DNA from: Sternotherus odoratus
Taxonomy: Eukaryota; Chordata; Testudines; Kinosternidae
Reading direction: 5' to 3'
DNA length: 64,000 nt
NCBI GenBank assembly: GCA_032164245.1
Contig: JAVMKO010000003.1
Coordinates: 84,612,390-84,676,389 of the forward strand
This document shows, in pieces, positions 46,670 to 58,700 of the stretch. Under the pieces are notes generated by a model, which had not been told where the DNA came from, ran no database searches, and saw nothing but the letters and a program-made list of their open reading frames with translations. Positions within the stretch are counted from its first letter, which is position 1. Each line of letters opens with the position of its first letter. Both the position numbers and the translations under genes were made by a program.

Positions 46670-46836
46670 TCGATGGCTCCTTAAAGCCTAACAGATTTAT
46701 TTGGACATAAGCTTTCATGGGTAAAAACTCACTGCTTCAAAAGCTTATGCCCAAGTTAATCTGTTAGTCTTTAAGGTGCCAGCGGACTCCTCATTGTTTT
46801 TGTGGATACAGACTAACATGGTAACCCCTCTGATAT
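46670..46836. repeat. Head-to-head pair of Penelope-like tails
   Basis: 46683-46735 reads the tail on the minus strand (CCTTAAAGCCTAACAGATTT, AAGCTTTCATGGG). 46738-46836 reads it on the plus strand (AAAAGCTTATGCCC, TTAGTCTTTAAGGTGCC, ACAGACTAACATGG). The two meet at the 5' side. Confidence 0.6.
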
Positions 46837-47094
46837 TTACGACTCCTAGTTTATAGATCAGCAACTGACATTATGAATCAGAAGTCTTGCCCGGGATGGA
46901 AATCCTGGCTCTGATGCTTATTTTCCATGTGACGTTAGGCATCCCTTTGCATAATTTAGTAGGCCATATGCTCTGTGAGGGTCATCTCCTCCAGGTCTAA
47001 CTTCAGTATATAACTTTTTGGTTGTTTATGTTGTTACTTATTTTTAATTGTCCTTATTTCTTTGTGGTTCCAGTTATTTGCACAGAAAACATAG

Positions 47095-48290
47095 GGCTAG
47101 ATTCAAAAAGATACTTATGAGTGGTGACACTATGCATTGCCAATACCTAATTTTTTGGTGCTTAGAAAATCGTTGGGGTTCACAAAGCCTGTGTTTGACC
47201 ACTAAGTTCCACCCTCTAATGATTGGGGAGAGAGAGACGCCTCAGAATGGAACTCACATATATATACACACACACACACACAAACACACACTCTGCTAGG
47301 CAGCTCCTCATCTAAGGCAGTTAATGAAAGATGCCAAGCCAAGGGACATATGCCAACTCCTGCCTGTCTCTTGAAGCTAGGTGCCTAAATCTAGGCTGCA
47401 GGGAGGTACCACTCTGTGGGAGTCTCAGCTGCAAACTCTGTCTTGGCCTTAGGTGTCTATGCCATTTTTTTCAGTGTCAGGGGTGAGGGAAAAGAGTTCC
47501 CTCATAACTTTTAACCTCATGGTTAGTGTATTCACCTGTATTTCCCCCAACAGAGAGGGGGGAAAGATTTGCACAGGGATTGGCCACATCTCAGTGGTGA
47601 AGGAGGCCATTGGGGGAGGCAGGGAAGAGAGAGAATGGCTCTAGAGCCTGGTCGTTAGCACACTATCACTTGTGAGGTGGAAGATCCAGGCCCTCATCCC
47701 CTGCCAATGACTCTTTTGAAACTATTCCATTGTAGAAAAATAATTTTAACTGGAGAGATGAAGCCCAGCCTTCAGAGTATCCCATAGTTCAGTGTTTAAG
47801 GTATCCACATAAGAGGGAGCAGATCCCTGTTCAAAACCCTTCTCTCTCTCAGCTGGAGGGGGAAATTGACATGGGGTCTCCCATGTCCTCAGAGTGTCCC
47901 CTAACCTTTGGGCTAAAAGCTGTGAGGGAGCCTGCTCTCCCCCTGGCTGTTTTGTGTAAGATTGCCTTATAGGCAAGCGGTGAGCATGCTTACTGGATCA
48001 GACCCCCCACAGGCAAGTTTGGTGGAGAGCCATCTATGTTCCATAGGTTTGTGAATCACTTGAGGGCTTAAGTATCCTGGTGCCTGCTGGGCACATACCC
48101 AGAGGCAGAAACACAGGTGTTCTGGGAACATTTACTACAAACATTTAGGTGCTGAGTGAGTTTAGGCACCTACAGTCTTTAGCAGCAGTTGAGCAAGAGT
48201 TTTGTGAATCTCGGTGGGGTTTGATTCTGGGATTTAAGCACCTAATTTTTAGTTAGACTCCGAAGTCATTTTGTGAACTTAGCCTAGAGT
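47095..48290 (+). repeat. Family R1 interspersed repeat
   Basis: Left GGCTAGATTCAAAAAGATACTTA, right inverted GACTCCGAAGTCATTTTGTGAACTTAG. Shared internal section GTGAATCACTTGAGGGCTTA to GAGTTTAGGCACCTACAG. A CA-rich microsatellite is at 47262-47290. Confidence 0.6.
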
Positions 48291-51200
48291 CTTTAATAGG
48301 TGTGCTTCTTAGGGCATTTCTCTGTATTGCAGCAGCCTTCATTGCCCCTGGGAAACCAATGCATCAGCTGACACCATGGCAGACTTTCTCAGATGAGGCA
48401 AAGCACAGAAGAAAAATTAACTTACGACACAAACCATTTTTTAAATAAATTGCAGTATACTCCTCCACAATGTATTTGGAACTCATTGGTTTACTTAAAC
48501 ACTGGATCTCAGAGATTCCTTTTTATAGTTCATTTAATTGTTTATACGTATGAGTGTTTCGATAGTGCTCATCACCGTAAGACTACTCCCTCCCCCACCC
48601 CAACCCAACCAAACATCTTCAATTATCTGGACTCCAGTGCCTTTCTTTATGTAAATTAACCACCGTTTTTTAAACTAAAGCTCGGCCAGATATTTTAAAG
48701 ATCCCTGTTAACAAATTATTTTTGAATTGGTCCTTAATTTTACTAAATATGAAGAAAAAGAAAAAAAACCTCAGTGTGGGCCTAATGCCGCCGCACTTAT
48801 TCATGGGCCTACTCACTAGTTGTCTCGTTCAAGTTAATGGCCCTTCTTAAGCGCCCACTTCTACAAGATAACGAGTGCACTTGATTCATACAGCCATAGC
48901 TAGGAATAGCAGGTGCTCACACCCCAGGATTGCTTATTGTCTCCCAGAATTGGGCTGATCCTGCACCATAGAAGTCTGTGGGGAGATTTTTCTATTGACT
49001 TCAATAAGAGCAGGCTATGAATACTGAGCATTTATGTGAGCCAGGGTTGTAGGAGAGGACTTTTAATGTATAACTGTTTGTGGAAAACACCTGAAACAAA
49101 CTTACATTCTCTTCAAGCCATCTGGGAAAATATAAAATCAACCAAACTGACCTAGTTGTGTACTTAAAAATCATGAATATTTTTAAAAAACCTTTTAAGA
49201 AAAAAAGTCAGAAACAAAGTGGGGTGAAGGATAGGATAAAGAAATCACACATTCCCTACAACTGTACTAGCAAGTCTCTCAAATTCACTGCGAATGAAGA
49301 AGGAGGATGGTTAATTAATGCAACCATAAAAGAAAATCTTGGCTTATTAGCTGGAAACAGTTGTTAGATGTCGCTGTTATTTATCTGCTTCAGAGATCAA
49401 CAGTCGTACGGTCCGGAACAATATTCTCCAATCAGATAACAAATAAAAATGTCTGTATTCCATCTTTCTCATCAGATGCATCTTATACTTAATCTCTTTC
49501 AAATGCTGTTTAATGTGTTTTTTAAAATTATTACCTTTTATAGGCCTATCAGCCTAATGGAGAGTTTTCCGCATACAGTACTTTTGATGAAGGTATTCTG
49601 AATATGAAGTGCAATATAAACCTTGTATTGACTTCTCTTTTCGGTGAACATTGTGAATTTTTGCTCTTTCATATAAATAATAACTCTGCCTCATTTATTT
49701 GTCTTTAGAGTTAATACATTTTGATGTTCACATTAAAAGTCAAGAATTCCTTAAATTCATGCTTTAAGTGAGCCCCCTTCTCACAAACTACTCCCAATAA
49801 TTCCACTACTAATTATACATTTTTGAATAACCTCCTTAAACAGAATAATTGAAACCACTATATTTGAAGGTACCAAAATATATTACCATCATTTATTGAA
49901 AGTAGTTTATTATTAAAATATTTGAAATTGCTTATTCCTGAACAGCCGAATTGAACATAACAAGGCGCAACATTTTGCTTTTGTTTTCTTTCAAAATACT
50001 TCTGGAACTCAACTTGGTTTATATTTAACTCTCTTTTTTTGTCAAGCATGACAATGATTACAAAAACATACAAAACACTTCAATAATTCTAAGCAACACA
50101 CTTCTACTCAACCTCTCTCCAAGTGTGTACATCCACATTCAGGTCTTGTTTTGCTTCAGAGCTTTAGCTGTGCAAGTTATTTGCTAGACAACATCACTAT
50201 TCCTTGTTGTGTTTTGTGCTGATGTATAACAATATATTATCATATTAATGGTACAGATTAATTTATAAGGCAGTCCCCACCAGCAGTACTGTACAGAAAT
50301 AGAGGAAAGTTTGCTCCTTCCCAGCAAGAATAATAAATGTAGTTGATTGGCTAGCCATGACTGAGATTATAACATGTATAATTATACATTTTCACCAAAA
50401 GCAAAAGGTGTATTACAAAAGCTACAATATAATACAAAATATAATACAAAATAAATCAGGCATTGACAAAACTTAGTTTTAATGTATTTTAGTTTTACTG
50501 TGTTCTGGTTATATCGTATAGGTTATATTTTGGTATGCGTTTTGTACATTATATGTACATACATGTATGCACACACACTCCGCCTACAGTATGGTGTCAT
50601 GATAACTTGGAATAAGTTTTATTTCTGCAGCCATGTGATATAAACCCCAGACCACTTGACAATCAATGGAAGGATGTAACCGCATGCATTTGCTTTGCAC
50701 TTTTTACCACTTCACCTGTTACCTACCCAGTAACATAGCTGTGTCAAAGCTACTTTCAGGATTTGCAACCTCTGAGCAGCTTCAAATAGTCACCACTTTA
50801 AAAAAAGTAACCTACCACCAAAAAAAAAAAAAAAAGTTTCCTTCTTTCTCCTCAAATGCAGATAAGGTAAAAAGTACAGATCTAAAATTACATTTGCTGC
50901 ATCAGTGTGGGAGCCACAGTTTAGAGCCTGATGTCATTGGTGTTGCAATATTAAGATAAGTCCCTACTTTCAAATATGTCTATATCTCTTGGCTATTTCT
51001 ATCAAGTCTAGAATCACATGTGTTATTCCACTCAGCTAGGATTTCAGATTATCCAGTGACATGTGTGTAAATATATGCACACGCTCACAGAGACATGCAT
51101 TTGTATCCCTGGATGTTCACACCATATGAGACCTTAAATTTTCTAGATTTTCTGTATTTCAAAGTATATTTTAAATCACTTTTAAAATTGAATTTTAAAA

Positions 51201-51790
51201 TTTTCCTCCAAAGCCCGTCTGACATGGTTTTAAAGGTGGAGGGATGTGAAAGATAGTACCTATTTAAAAACTAAATACAACTCAAATATTTTCTAAACTA
51301 ACATCTCGAAAATGTAGCATAAAAATACATGATAGTGTTTGATAGTTTGAAGGTTTTATTGGTACTCTTGGAATGATTTGTGTTATTCACTCATGGTTTC
51401 ATCATATAGGAGTCCTGCAGTCTTCACAAACAAACAAATGCCAATAAATGTTATACCAGTGCACACCATTACTACTGTAACCACAGATATTCACTTTATG
51501 CTTTTGGGGAACATGCCATCTAGCTGCAATAGTCTGTGGAAAATATTTTGTTTTAAGTTTATAATTTCTTTAGATCCAATTTCTACTACTTAATATTGGA
51601 TATCAGTCAAATAATATGGAGGGGGAGGGGGGAGAGAAATTCTTAGGCGACTCAGGATTGCAATGAACTTGCACAGCAAAAATTCTTCTTAGGACTCATT
51701 ATGTTGGAAGAAAAAACACATTCTTTGAAAGATTTTTTTTTAATTCTATTTCACTACTGAAATTTGCATACAAAACATAAAAACAAATAT
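48291..51790. other. AT-rich intergenic DNA
   Basis: No gene recognised over 3.5 kb. There is a poly-A run of 16 at 50820-50835, and scattered short frames without domains. This is the largest stretch in the spacer free of obvious transposons. Confidence 0.4.
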
Positions 51791-51791
51791 A

Positions 51792-52090
51792 CAGTAGACT
51801 CTCGATTATCCAGGATTGGATTAACCAGGATGTGGATTAACCAGGATGTCAAAAAAAATACGCACAACTCATACAGCTGGCTCTGGCTTTGTTGCCGCCC
51901 CAAGCACACACACAAAAAACCCCCACCAGGGCACAGGGTTGCCAGTGAATCAACACCCCCTCCCCCCGGTGCAGGGTGGCTGGTGAACCAACCCTCCCTC
52001 CCCATATTTCTTACGGATGGTGATTATCCGGGATTTTATTAACCAGAATTATTTTTTTCCCTATCATCCTGGATAATCGAGAGTCTACTG
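51792..52090. mobile_element. Tigger/pogo-like MITE, copy 2
   Basis: Ends CAGTAGACTCTCGATTATCC and GGATAATCGAGAGTCTACTG, flanked by TA (51790-51791 and 52091-52092). The core matches copy 1 at 1971, including GCCGCCCCAAGCACACACAC. Confidence 0.85.
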
Positions 52091-52549
52091 TACCAGAAAG
52101 GGAATAAAAGGCTCTCTGGTGTTTCTGGTTAAAATCAGAATGCACTTCTGTTTCTCTCCCTCTGTACTTTAAGTACTAAATTCTTTTTATATATGGATGT
52201 CTAAACAAATCTGTGGAGGAGAATGACTTGATTAGAAGGAATTTTTGCATGTTGAGAGAGGCAACAAATTGAATAACCCAAATCAATCCATATCAAATAT
52301 GGATAGGAAAATACAAACCTTCTGATATTTTACCTAAAATTTCTAAAATATTTGCTTCAAGTTGCCAAGCCTTTCTGCTAATTCAGCATCAGCAAAAGTT
52401 CAAAACACTCTGGGAAAATAATTTTTTCCCCCCAGTCTGTACCATCCAATTGGCAAAGTTCCTGTGCTGTAATTTTTAGCATGTTTATATTTTAATTTAG
52501 TCTTTCATTGTATACAATGTGCCTTTCAACTCCTCTCTGGGGAAGAGTA

Positions 52550-52749
52550 CTAATATGCTGGCTTGATGTTACCCAGAACCTCATCCTCCCAGTTGGGAAG
52601 ACAGCAGAAGAAGAAAGCACAGCCTATAACAATAATAGTGCTGGCCCAACCAAAGCCGTACGCCCAGCTGAACATATTAGTTCCCCTCATTTGGATGTCG
52701 TCCATGAATTTCACTGGATAGATGACCAGGCATAGGATCTGGAACAGGG
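52550..52749 (-). CDS. PERP-like: Gene B exon 3 (helices three and four, C-terminus)
   Basis: 200 nt from an AG acceptor after a pyrimidine-rich tract to a TAG stop at 52552-52550. It encodes the rest of helix three ([11 protein letters not shown]), the second extracellular loop with [11 protein letters not shown], helix four ([14 protein letters not shown]) and a short cytoplasmic tail ending GNIKPAY. The stop falls where gene A has Phe; the codons after the stop still resemble the missing YTSP tail. An ATTAAA on the minus strand (52496-52491) is a possible polyadenylation signal 54 nt downstream. Confidence 0.88.
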
Positions 52750-55700
52750 CTAAAGGAAGGTAAAAATAAACAAATTGAAAATGAGTGACAATTAATCTCA
52801 TCACATTTCCTGCTCTGACTTTTTTGGGAGGTAGGTTCACTCCTCTCTCAGATATTTAAGGACTTAGCCGCCATCCTACAATCAGATCAGTGGAGGTATA
52901 TACCCTTGCATTCTTGCAGAGGTCCACTGACTTCAATGGGATTCAGTGCAGGCATGAGGGTCTGCCCACACAAATCTGGTGGCAGAATCAGGGCCTCATT
53001 CTGGAACCATTCTTCACACAGATCTCTCACGGACTTCAAAAGGATGTTTTGAGTGCAAAGTGACTAAAGAATTGGGTTCTTAACCTATGCTGGAGAAGAA
53101 TTCAAACTAATTCAATGGCAATGATGCTTAATAAGAGGAATGTACATTTCTTTAACCAAGCATAAATGCAGAGAAGGAACAATCTGGACTAAAAGAATCA
53201 AACGTAGTAGTTAAAAGTCATTTACTTTAGTATTTGCATAGCAGTTTTCATGGCAAAACATACTTCTGTGTTAGCAACATTGCTGCTGGGATTGTTTTGC
53301 TGTTTAGTTACTACCACAGAACCATCTGAAAGAGTTCAAAGCCAAGCATTGTAGTTTACCTGCTTGCTTTATGTCTCCCCCATCATGTCACAACACCCAC
53401 ATCCTGTTTTAATTGTGAAGTGAAACTTGATTTGCAGCCTCGGACATTGTAACTGACCATTATAATATCCCTATCCTCTGAGGATGCAAACCAAGTATCA
53501 CTTCAAAATTAAAACAAGCATTTCTCATTCATGAAAATGAATCATGAACCCAATTAGAAATGTGTGGGGTGGATATTTTTAGGAGGAGAGGGAGAGGCTT
53601 TACTCCAGCTATCAGATTTAGAACAAACATCGGTTTAAGAAGCAATAATCAGTCTTACCAACGACAAAGAGCAAGCCACCGATTCCTCGCACAAAGTTGA
53701 AACGAAGTATGTCAACGGAGAACGCAATGATTGCTAGGGCGAAACAGATGACTAGGATCACGAAGCCGACGAGGTAGGTAGCGGCTGCTGCTCTTCCCCA
53801 GGCTTGAAAGGAAAGGGGGAAACATGTTATACAAAACAGTCCATGGAAGTGGGTGTCACTCTTAGGTCTTTTGTTAGCTTTAATTCTAGCATTGTGGAGA
53901 TTCTGTCCCTTATAAGCATACAATATTGCTTTGACTTAGTATCAGAAATGTAAGTATGACTTTTAGGGAGGTCTGAACAGAGAGTAATGGTTTATTATCA
54001 CTATTTATAGGGTGCCATAATTATGCACGATGCTTTACAAGCACAAGAAAAAAGACAAAGGTTGAGATTTTTTAAGAGCACTCAGCATTGGTCTAGCTCT
54101 GCTCTCATTGAAATCAACAGTAAAGCTCTCACAGAAGTTAGTGGGAGGAGAGTTAGCCCACTTTTGAAAATTCCATTCATGGTCCATGAGGAAACAGACA
54201 AATGAAGGGCTATGTCCCTGTACAATGCAATTTTCTGCTGGGAGCAAGAGATAGAAGCTGTTTGACATCATGAATTTGTAGTTAATTGAAGAAGAAATGA
54301 GTAATGATGTAATGGAGGACAAGCAGAAAGGTGGATTTGATTTAACCATGATTTCTACATAAAAGTGCATTCTCGTTGGTTGTCATAGACTTAATACATA
54401 TTCTTCACAACTCAGAGATAGAGGAGACCCAAACTGGGTCTCGTCTCTTTTACAGCCTGCTTCCATTATAGGTTTTCCCTTCTAGTGAGAGAATGGTCTG
54501 GTAGATCTCAAATCAATGAAGACTACACGCAGAAAGACTTCAAGACTTCTGGAATATGTTGCTCAAACAGTTTCATGTTAGTGTCTACTGCCTGCCCCTC
54601 GTTTCTTACATTTATCTCCAGACTTCTTCTCCTTGTCCATCTCTATTCTCTTTCCAAACAGTAGACACAAGCATCGGCAACCATCATTCAAACAACAGGC
54701 CATTTCTTAACCACAAGGATGGGTAGTTGACTATTTTGACTCTGAAGAGCCCAAAGGTACTAATCCAAGATTTTATACGTAGACAGTCGCCATGCATCAC
54801 CCTCCACCTACTCTAAATACTGGTTGCCTGCATTTACACAGAGGAGTAAATCAAGGAACTCAGGTAGGCCCCAATCCTGAGCCCATTTCATATGGGACTT
54901 AGGGGCATAGCAGAATACACGAGGGTTCCATATGCACATGGCCCAATCCAGAAGACAGTTAGGCAGGCAAAGGAAAGAATGTGGAGAACCTCCACAGCAT
55001 CCCTGCAATCTGTACCCACATTGCTATTGAAGAAAGGAGGGAGTCTGTGCAAATGAGCTTCTGCCAGTCTGCTTTCCTCCCTAACCACCCCTAGTATATC
55101 CTCTCCCTTCCCTCCCCTGTGGAACTGATGCAGGGTTAGGAATGGAGGAATGCACTAATGCAGGGTTAGGAATGGAGGAATGCACTAATTCCTCCATACC
55201 AGATACCGTTCACTGCTGCTTCCAGTGCTGGTACTGGCTATTGTTCAAAGCTGTTACAGCCAAAGGATTCATTTACAGATCATTACTGTCTAAATATGCT
55301 TAAACATAGCATGGAATCAGCTCAAGAAAAAATGCTTCCTGATGAAACCAGCTTTTTAAACTAATTTATTGAGATTTGTCATATAGAATAATTCACAAAA
55401 CTATTAATTATAAAAGTTCGGTAGAAAGCCAGATCTGTACACTTCCTGTCCAAGGGGAGTCTGGAGTGTCAAGTACAAACATGCCAAGAACTCAAACATC
55501 TTATAATTTGGATGGGCTCTGAATAGTTGACTCTTTTTTTTTTTTTTTTAAACAGACATTGTAGGGGTCTCACATTTATTGAGTCTTGGGGATCTCCTTA
55601 TCAAATATACTTACTTTCCAAGTAAAAAGACATTTTTGTATAACTGCCTGCTGTGTAAGCTCAGCCTGGAATCCATTCACTCTGAATTATTTGCTCACCT

Positions 55701-58700
55701 CCAGTAATAAGAAACTAGCAATGTACTTAGCTTTGGGAGACATCTAGTGACAAAACTGAAAAGATTAGTGTCAAGTCCAGTTTTATTTAATGTTTTCATC
55801 AGGGCCATCCTTAGGCATATGCAGCATACGTAGCTGTGTAGGACACCCGAAAATTTGGGGCCCCATTCCCCTTGCTGGCTGTGGCTGGAATCCTCTCTTC
55901 TCTGGCCCTTTCCCCACTCTCAGCTGGCGGGCTTCTCCCTGCCCCCAGTACCGCTCCCTCCCTCCTCAGCTGGCCAGTTGAGGACTCCAGCCTCTGGCTC
56001 TGCTGCCCGAGCCCTGGGGAGCCCAAAACGGCCTGACCCACCGCCACGCGGAGCAGAGTCCCTCCCTGGACCTTGTCTGACTGGGCCGCTCGGTCTCTGG
56101 CAGGGGGAGGGGCCAGGGCCAGGACAAGTGAAACCGCCAAGTGACTCAGCGGTGGGTGTGGGGGAGGAGGAAGGAGTGCGGACTGGGCTGAGCAGGGGAC
56201 AGAGGGGACAGAAGACTTACACACGCACATTGTCTCCCTCACACAGGGACTGGCTCTCACAGCCACATACACTCTGCCTCTCACGAGTCAGTCCCCGATA
56301 CAGACCGTCACACACACAGAATCTCACACTCTGTTACACAGTCCCCCAACACACAATCCTACACACACAGGCTCTCTCATACACACACTTGTAGTGTTAT
56401 TGTTGTTATTACTGCTTGGTATGTCCTGTCAAAATACTTGTGGTGAGCCATGAGTGGCGAGGGACTGCGAGAGGGCCGTGGGCTCCGCAAGATGCAGCCC
56501 CCACCTGACAGCGAGAAGTCTGTCTCGAGCCACTGCCACAGCACCTGCTGCGTGCAGAGCTCAGTCAGTGCGTGTTAGCAATGGGGTGGGCTCTGGGGTC
56601 CGTGGGCTTCCAGTTTATATAACCATTGTACTGTAGTTGAGCATGCTGAAAAGCATGTTGTAAATTGGTCTGGCAATACTCATCTCCACTAGGATGCTTA
56701 ATTTGGTACCCGGCAGGAATCTTATATAATACCTCCTCGTTTAAGTAAAGCTATGATACTTGATTTGGGTGGGGTTGGACACAGCAAACTAGTGTCTCTT
56801 TTACTGCACACACTGCAAACTCCATTCAACTTTCCCTAAAGCAACCCCTGTATCACAAATCTGATAGAAATATGCACAGAGGGATAAGGTCAAGAGAGTA
56901 AAATAGATCTTTAACATTCCTATCTAACTCATCCGAGCTCTCCAATAAATCTACCAACACACTTGGCTGAGAGCCTGCTGAATCAAAGTCCACTCAGTCT
57001 CCCAGCTACACTGTTACTGCTAAACATCCCCGGATGGACTTAGCAAATGACTCATGGTGCGTGTCATGCTCATAAGCTTCTAGTCTTTTTATCTTCTGGT
57101 AAAGATCCAAATTAATGTTTCCATGTACTGTATGTATTTTTTCAAATCAATTATTGTGAACTTAATAAATGCCAATGGATTATTAAAACTTAACCAGCAT
57201 TAACTATCCTGTTAGGTACTTGCCCTTATATACTTTGTTAGATTAGAGGATAGTAATTCAAATCTAAAATAACCATGAAGCTAAGAACCTTTAAAAACCA
57301 AAAACATTTAACTAGAATCAAGAGGACATTCCCACCCACACATTTTGGACCTACACCCACAAGTATCTTTTTAAGAGACAAAGGCAAAAAACAATTGCTT
57401 TACGATCAAACCCTTATCAGTAATACGTCAAACACAGTATGTCTGAACAGCACAGACTAGACACAAAAGGAGGATTGTTAATCCAGCAGTATTCTGGGCA
57501 ACATAACCTCAATTCAAAATGCAGTGCAATATACCAGCTTTTGCTTGTAGTACTCAGTACTTTTAGTACTTGTAGGACTTTTGCTTGCACTCAGGAACTT
57601 CCTGGCCTCAAATCAGAATAGTTCTCACTTAAAACAAACCCTCTTTCCAGCTACAAGCTGACCTCTGCTCCTCTTTTTGTCTTTCCATCCTTTGTCCCTT
57701 GTAGGACACCGGAGCCCCACCCTCGTTTCAGACATGCATTAGAAAGCATTTCAATTTAGGAACCATTCCAACATGAAGATTTCCACCCTAGAGGGTGTGG
57801 TTCAGTTTCATCTCCTCTAATCAGCATGCAATGGACATACAGCTGCTTGATTAAGAAGCTGATTCCAATGTAGCTTTATATTAATGAGAGGATCCACCTT
57901 GAAGCTTTCTTTTCTTATCACTGGTAAGGGAATAGAACAGGGTGGAGTAATTAGATATTACAAAGAGTTATGCATCTAGATGAATAGATTATTTTTTTGA
58001 AACTGCAGCAGTCCTGTGCATGACTACTTTGAGTTAAATTTCTTAGCATTTTTAAAAAATAAAATAGCATGTTGCATATTGGTATGTTAAGCAAATTAAA
58101 ACCATGGTCTGACATGTTATGTCCTTTACCCAGATATACATACTTTTGAACAGAATAATTTTGACAGTACAGCATTAACCTCATCAAGATTATTCAAGGA
58201 AAAAAGTTAAATTGGTTAAAACAACCTGCTGGTAATTAAGACTATTCTTCATTTACAACAGCAGTTGGAACAACAGTTCTTTAGCAAAACAGCAAAAAAG
58301 CTCCTGGTTTTCTGGGGTGAAGTATGAACCAGTATCAATCAATATATATAAAAGTCAAATGGTGTATGCATGTATGCGTATGTACGTTCCCTTACTCCTT
58401 CCACACCATTTGAGCTAGAGACTTGAAATTTGGTACAGTTATAGGCCTTAGGGTCCTAATCAGGGTAAGAGTTGAAAATTTTTCAAATCTGACCTCTGAC
58501 GCCCCCCAGGGGTGAAATCCTTTAAAGCCCATTCACATCAGCTGGGCAGCAGGTTAACACCTGCTGTTCTCTGTGACATAGTTATGATGTAATAACACCC
58601 CCCTCCAATGGACCCCGCACTCGCTCAGCTCTCTGCCCCTGCCCCCCCTCCAACGGCCCCGGCACTCGCTCAGCTCTCTCCGCCCTCCCCCCCCAACGGA

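Noticed and set aside
44180..52549. A third PERP-like gene between A and B, or elsewhere
   Set aside because: I looked for the WGRAAAA, IYPVKF and FFFCCLP signatures in all given frames; they occur only in the exons listed.
55811..56394. 157- and 179-codon antiparallel frames
   Set aside because: GC-rich interspersed repeat; both strands are open, no start context, no family match.
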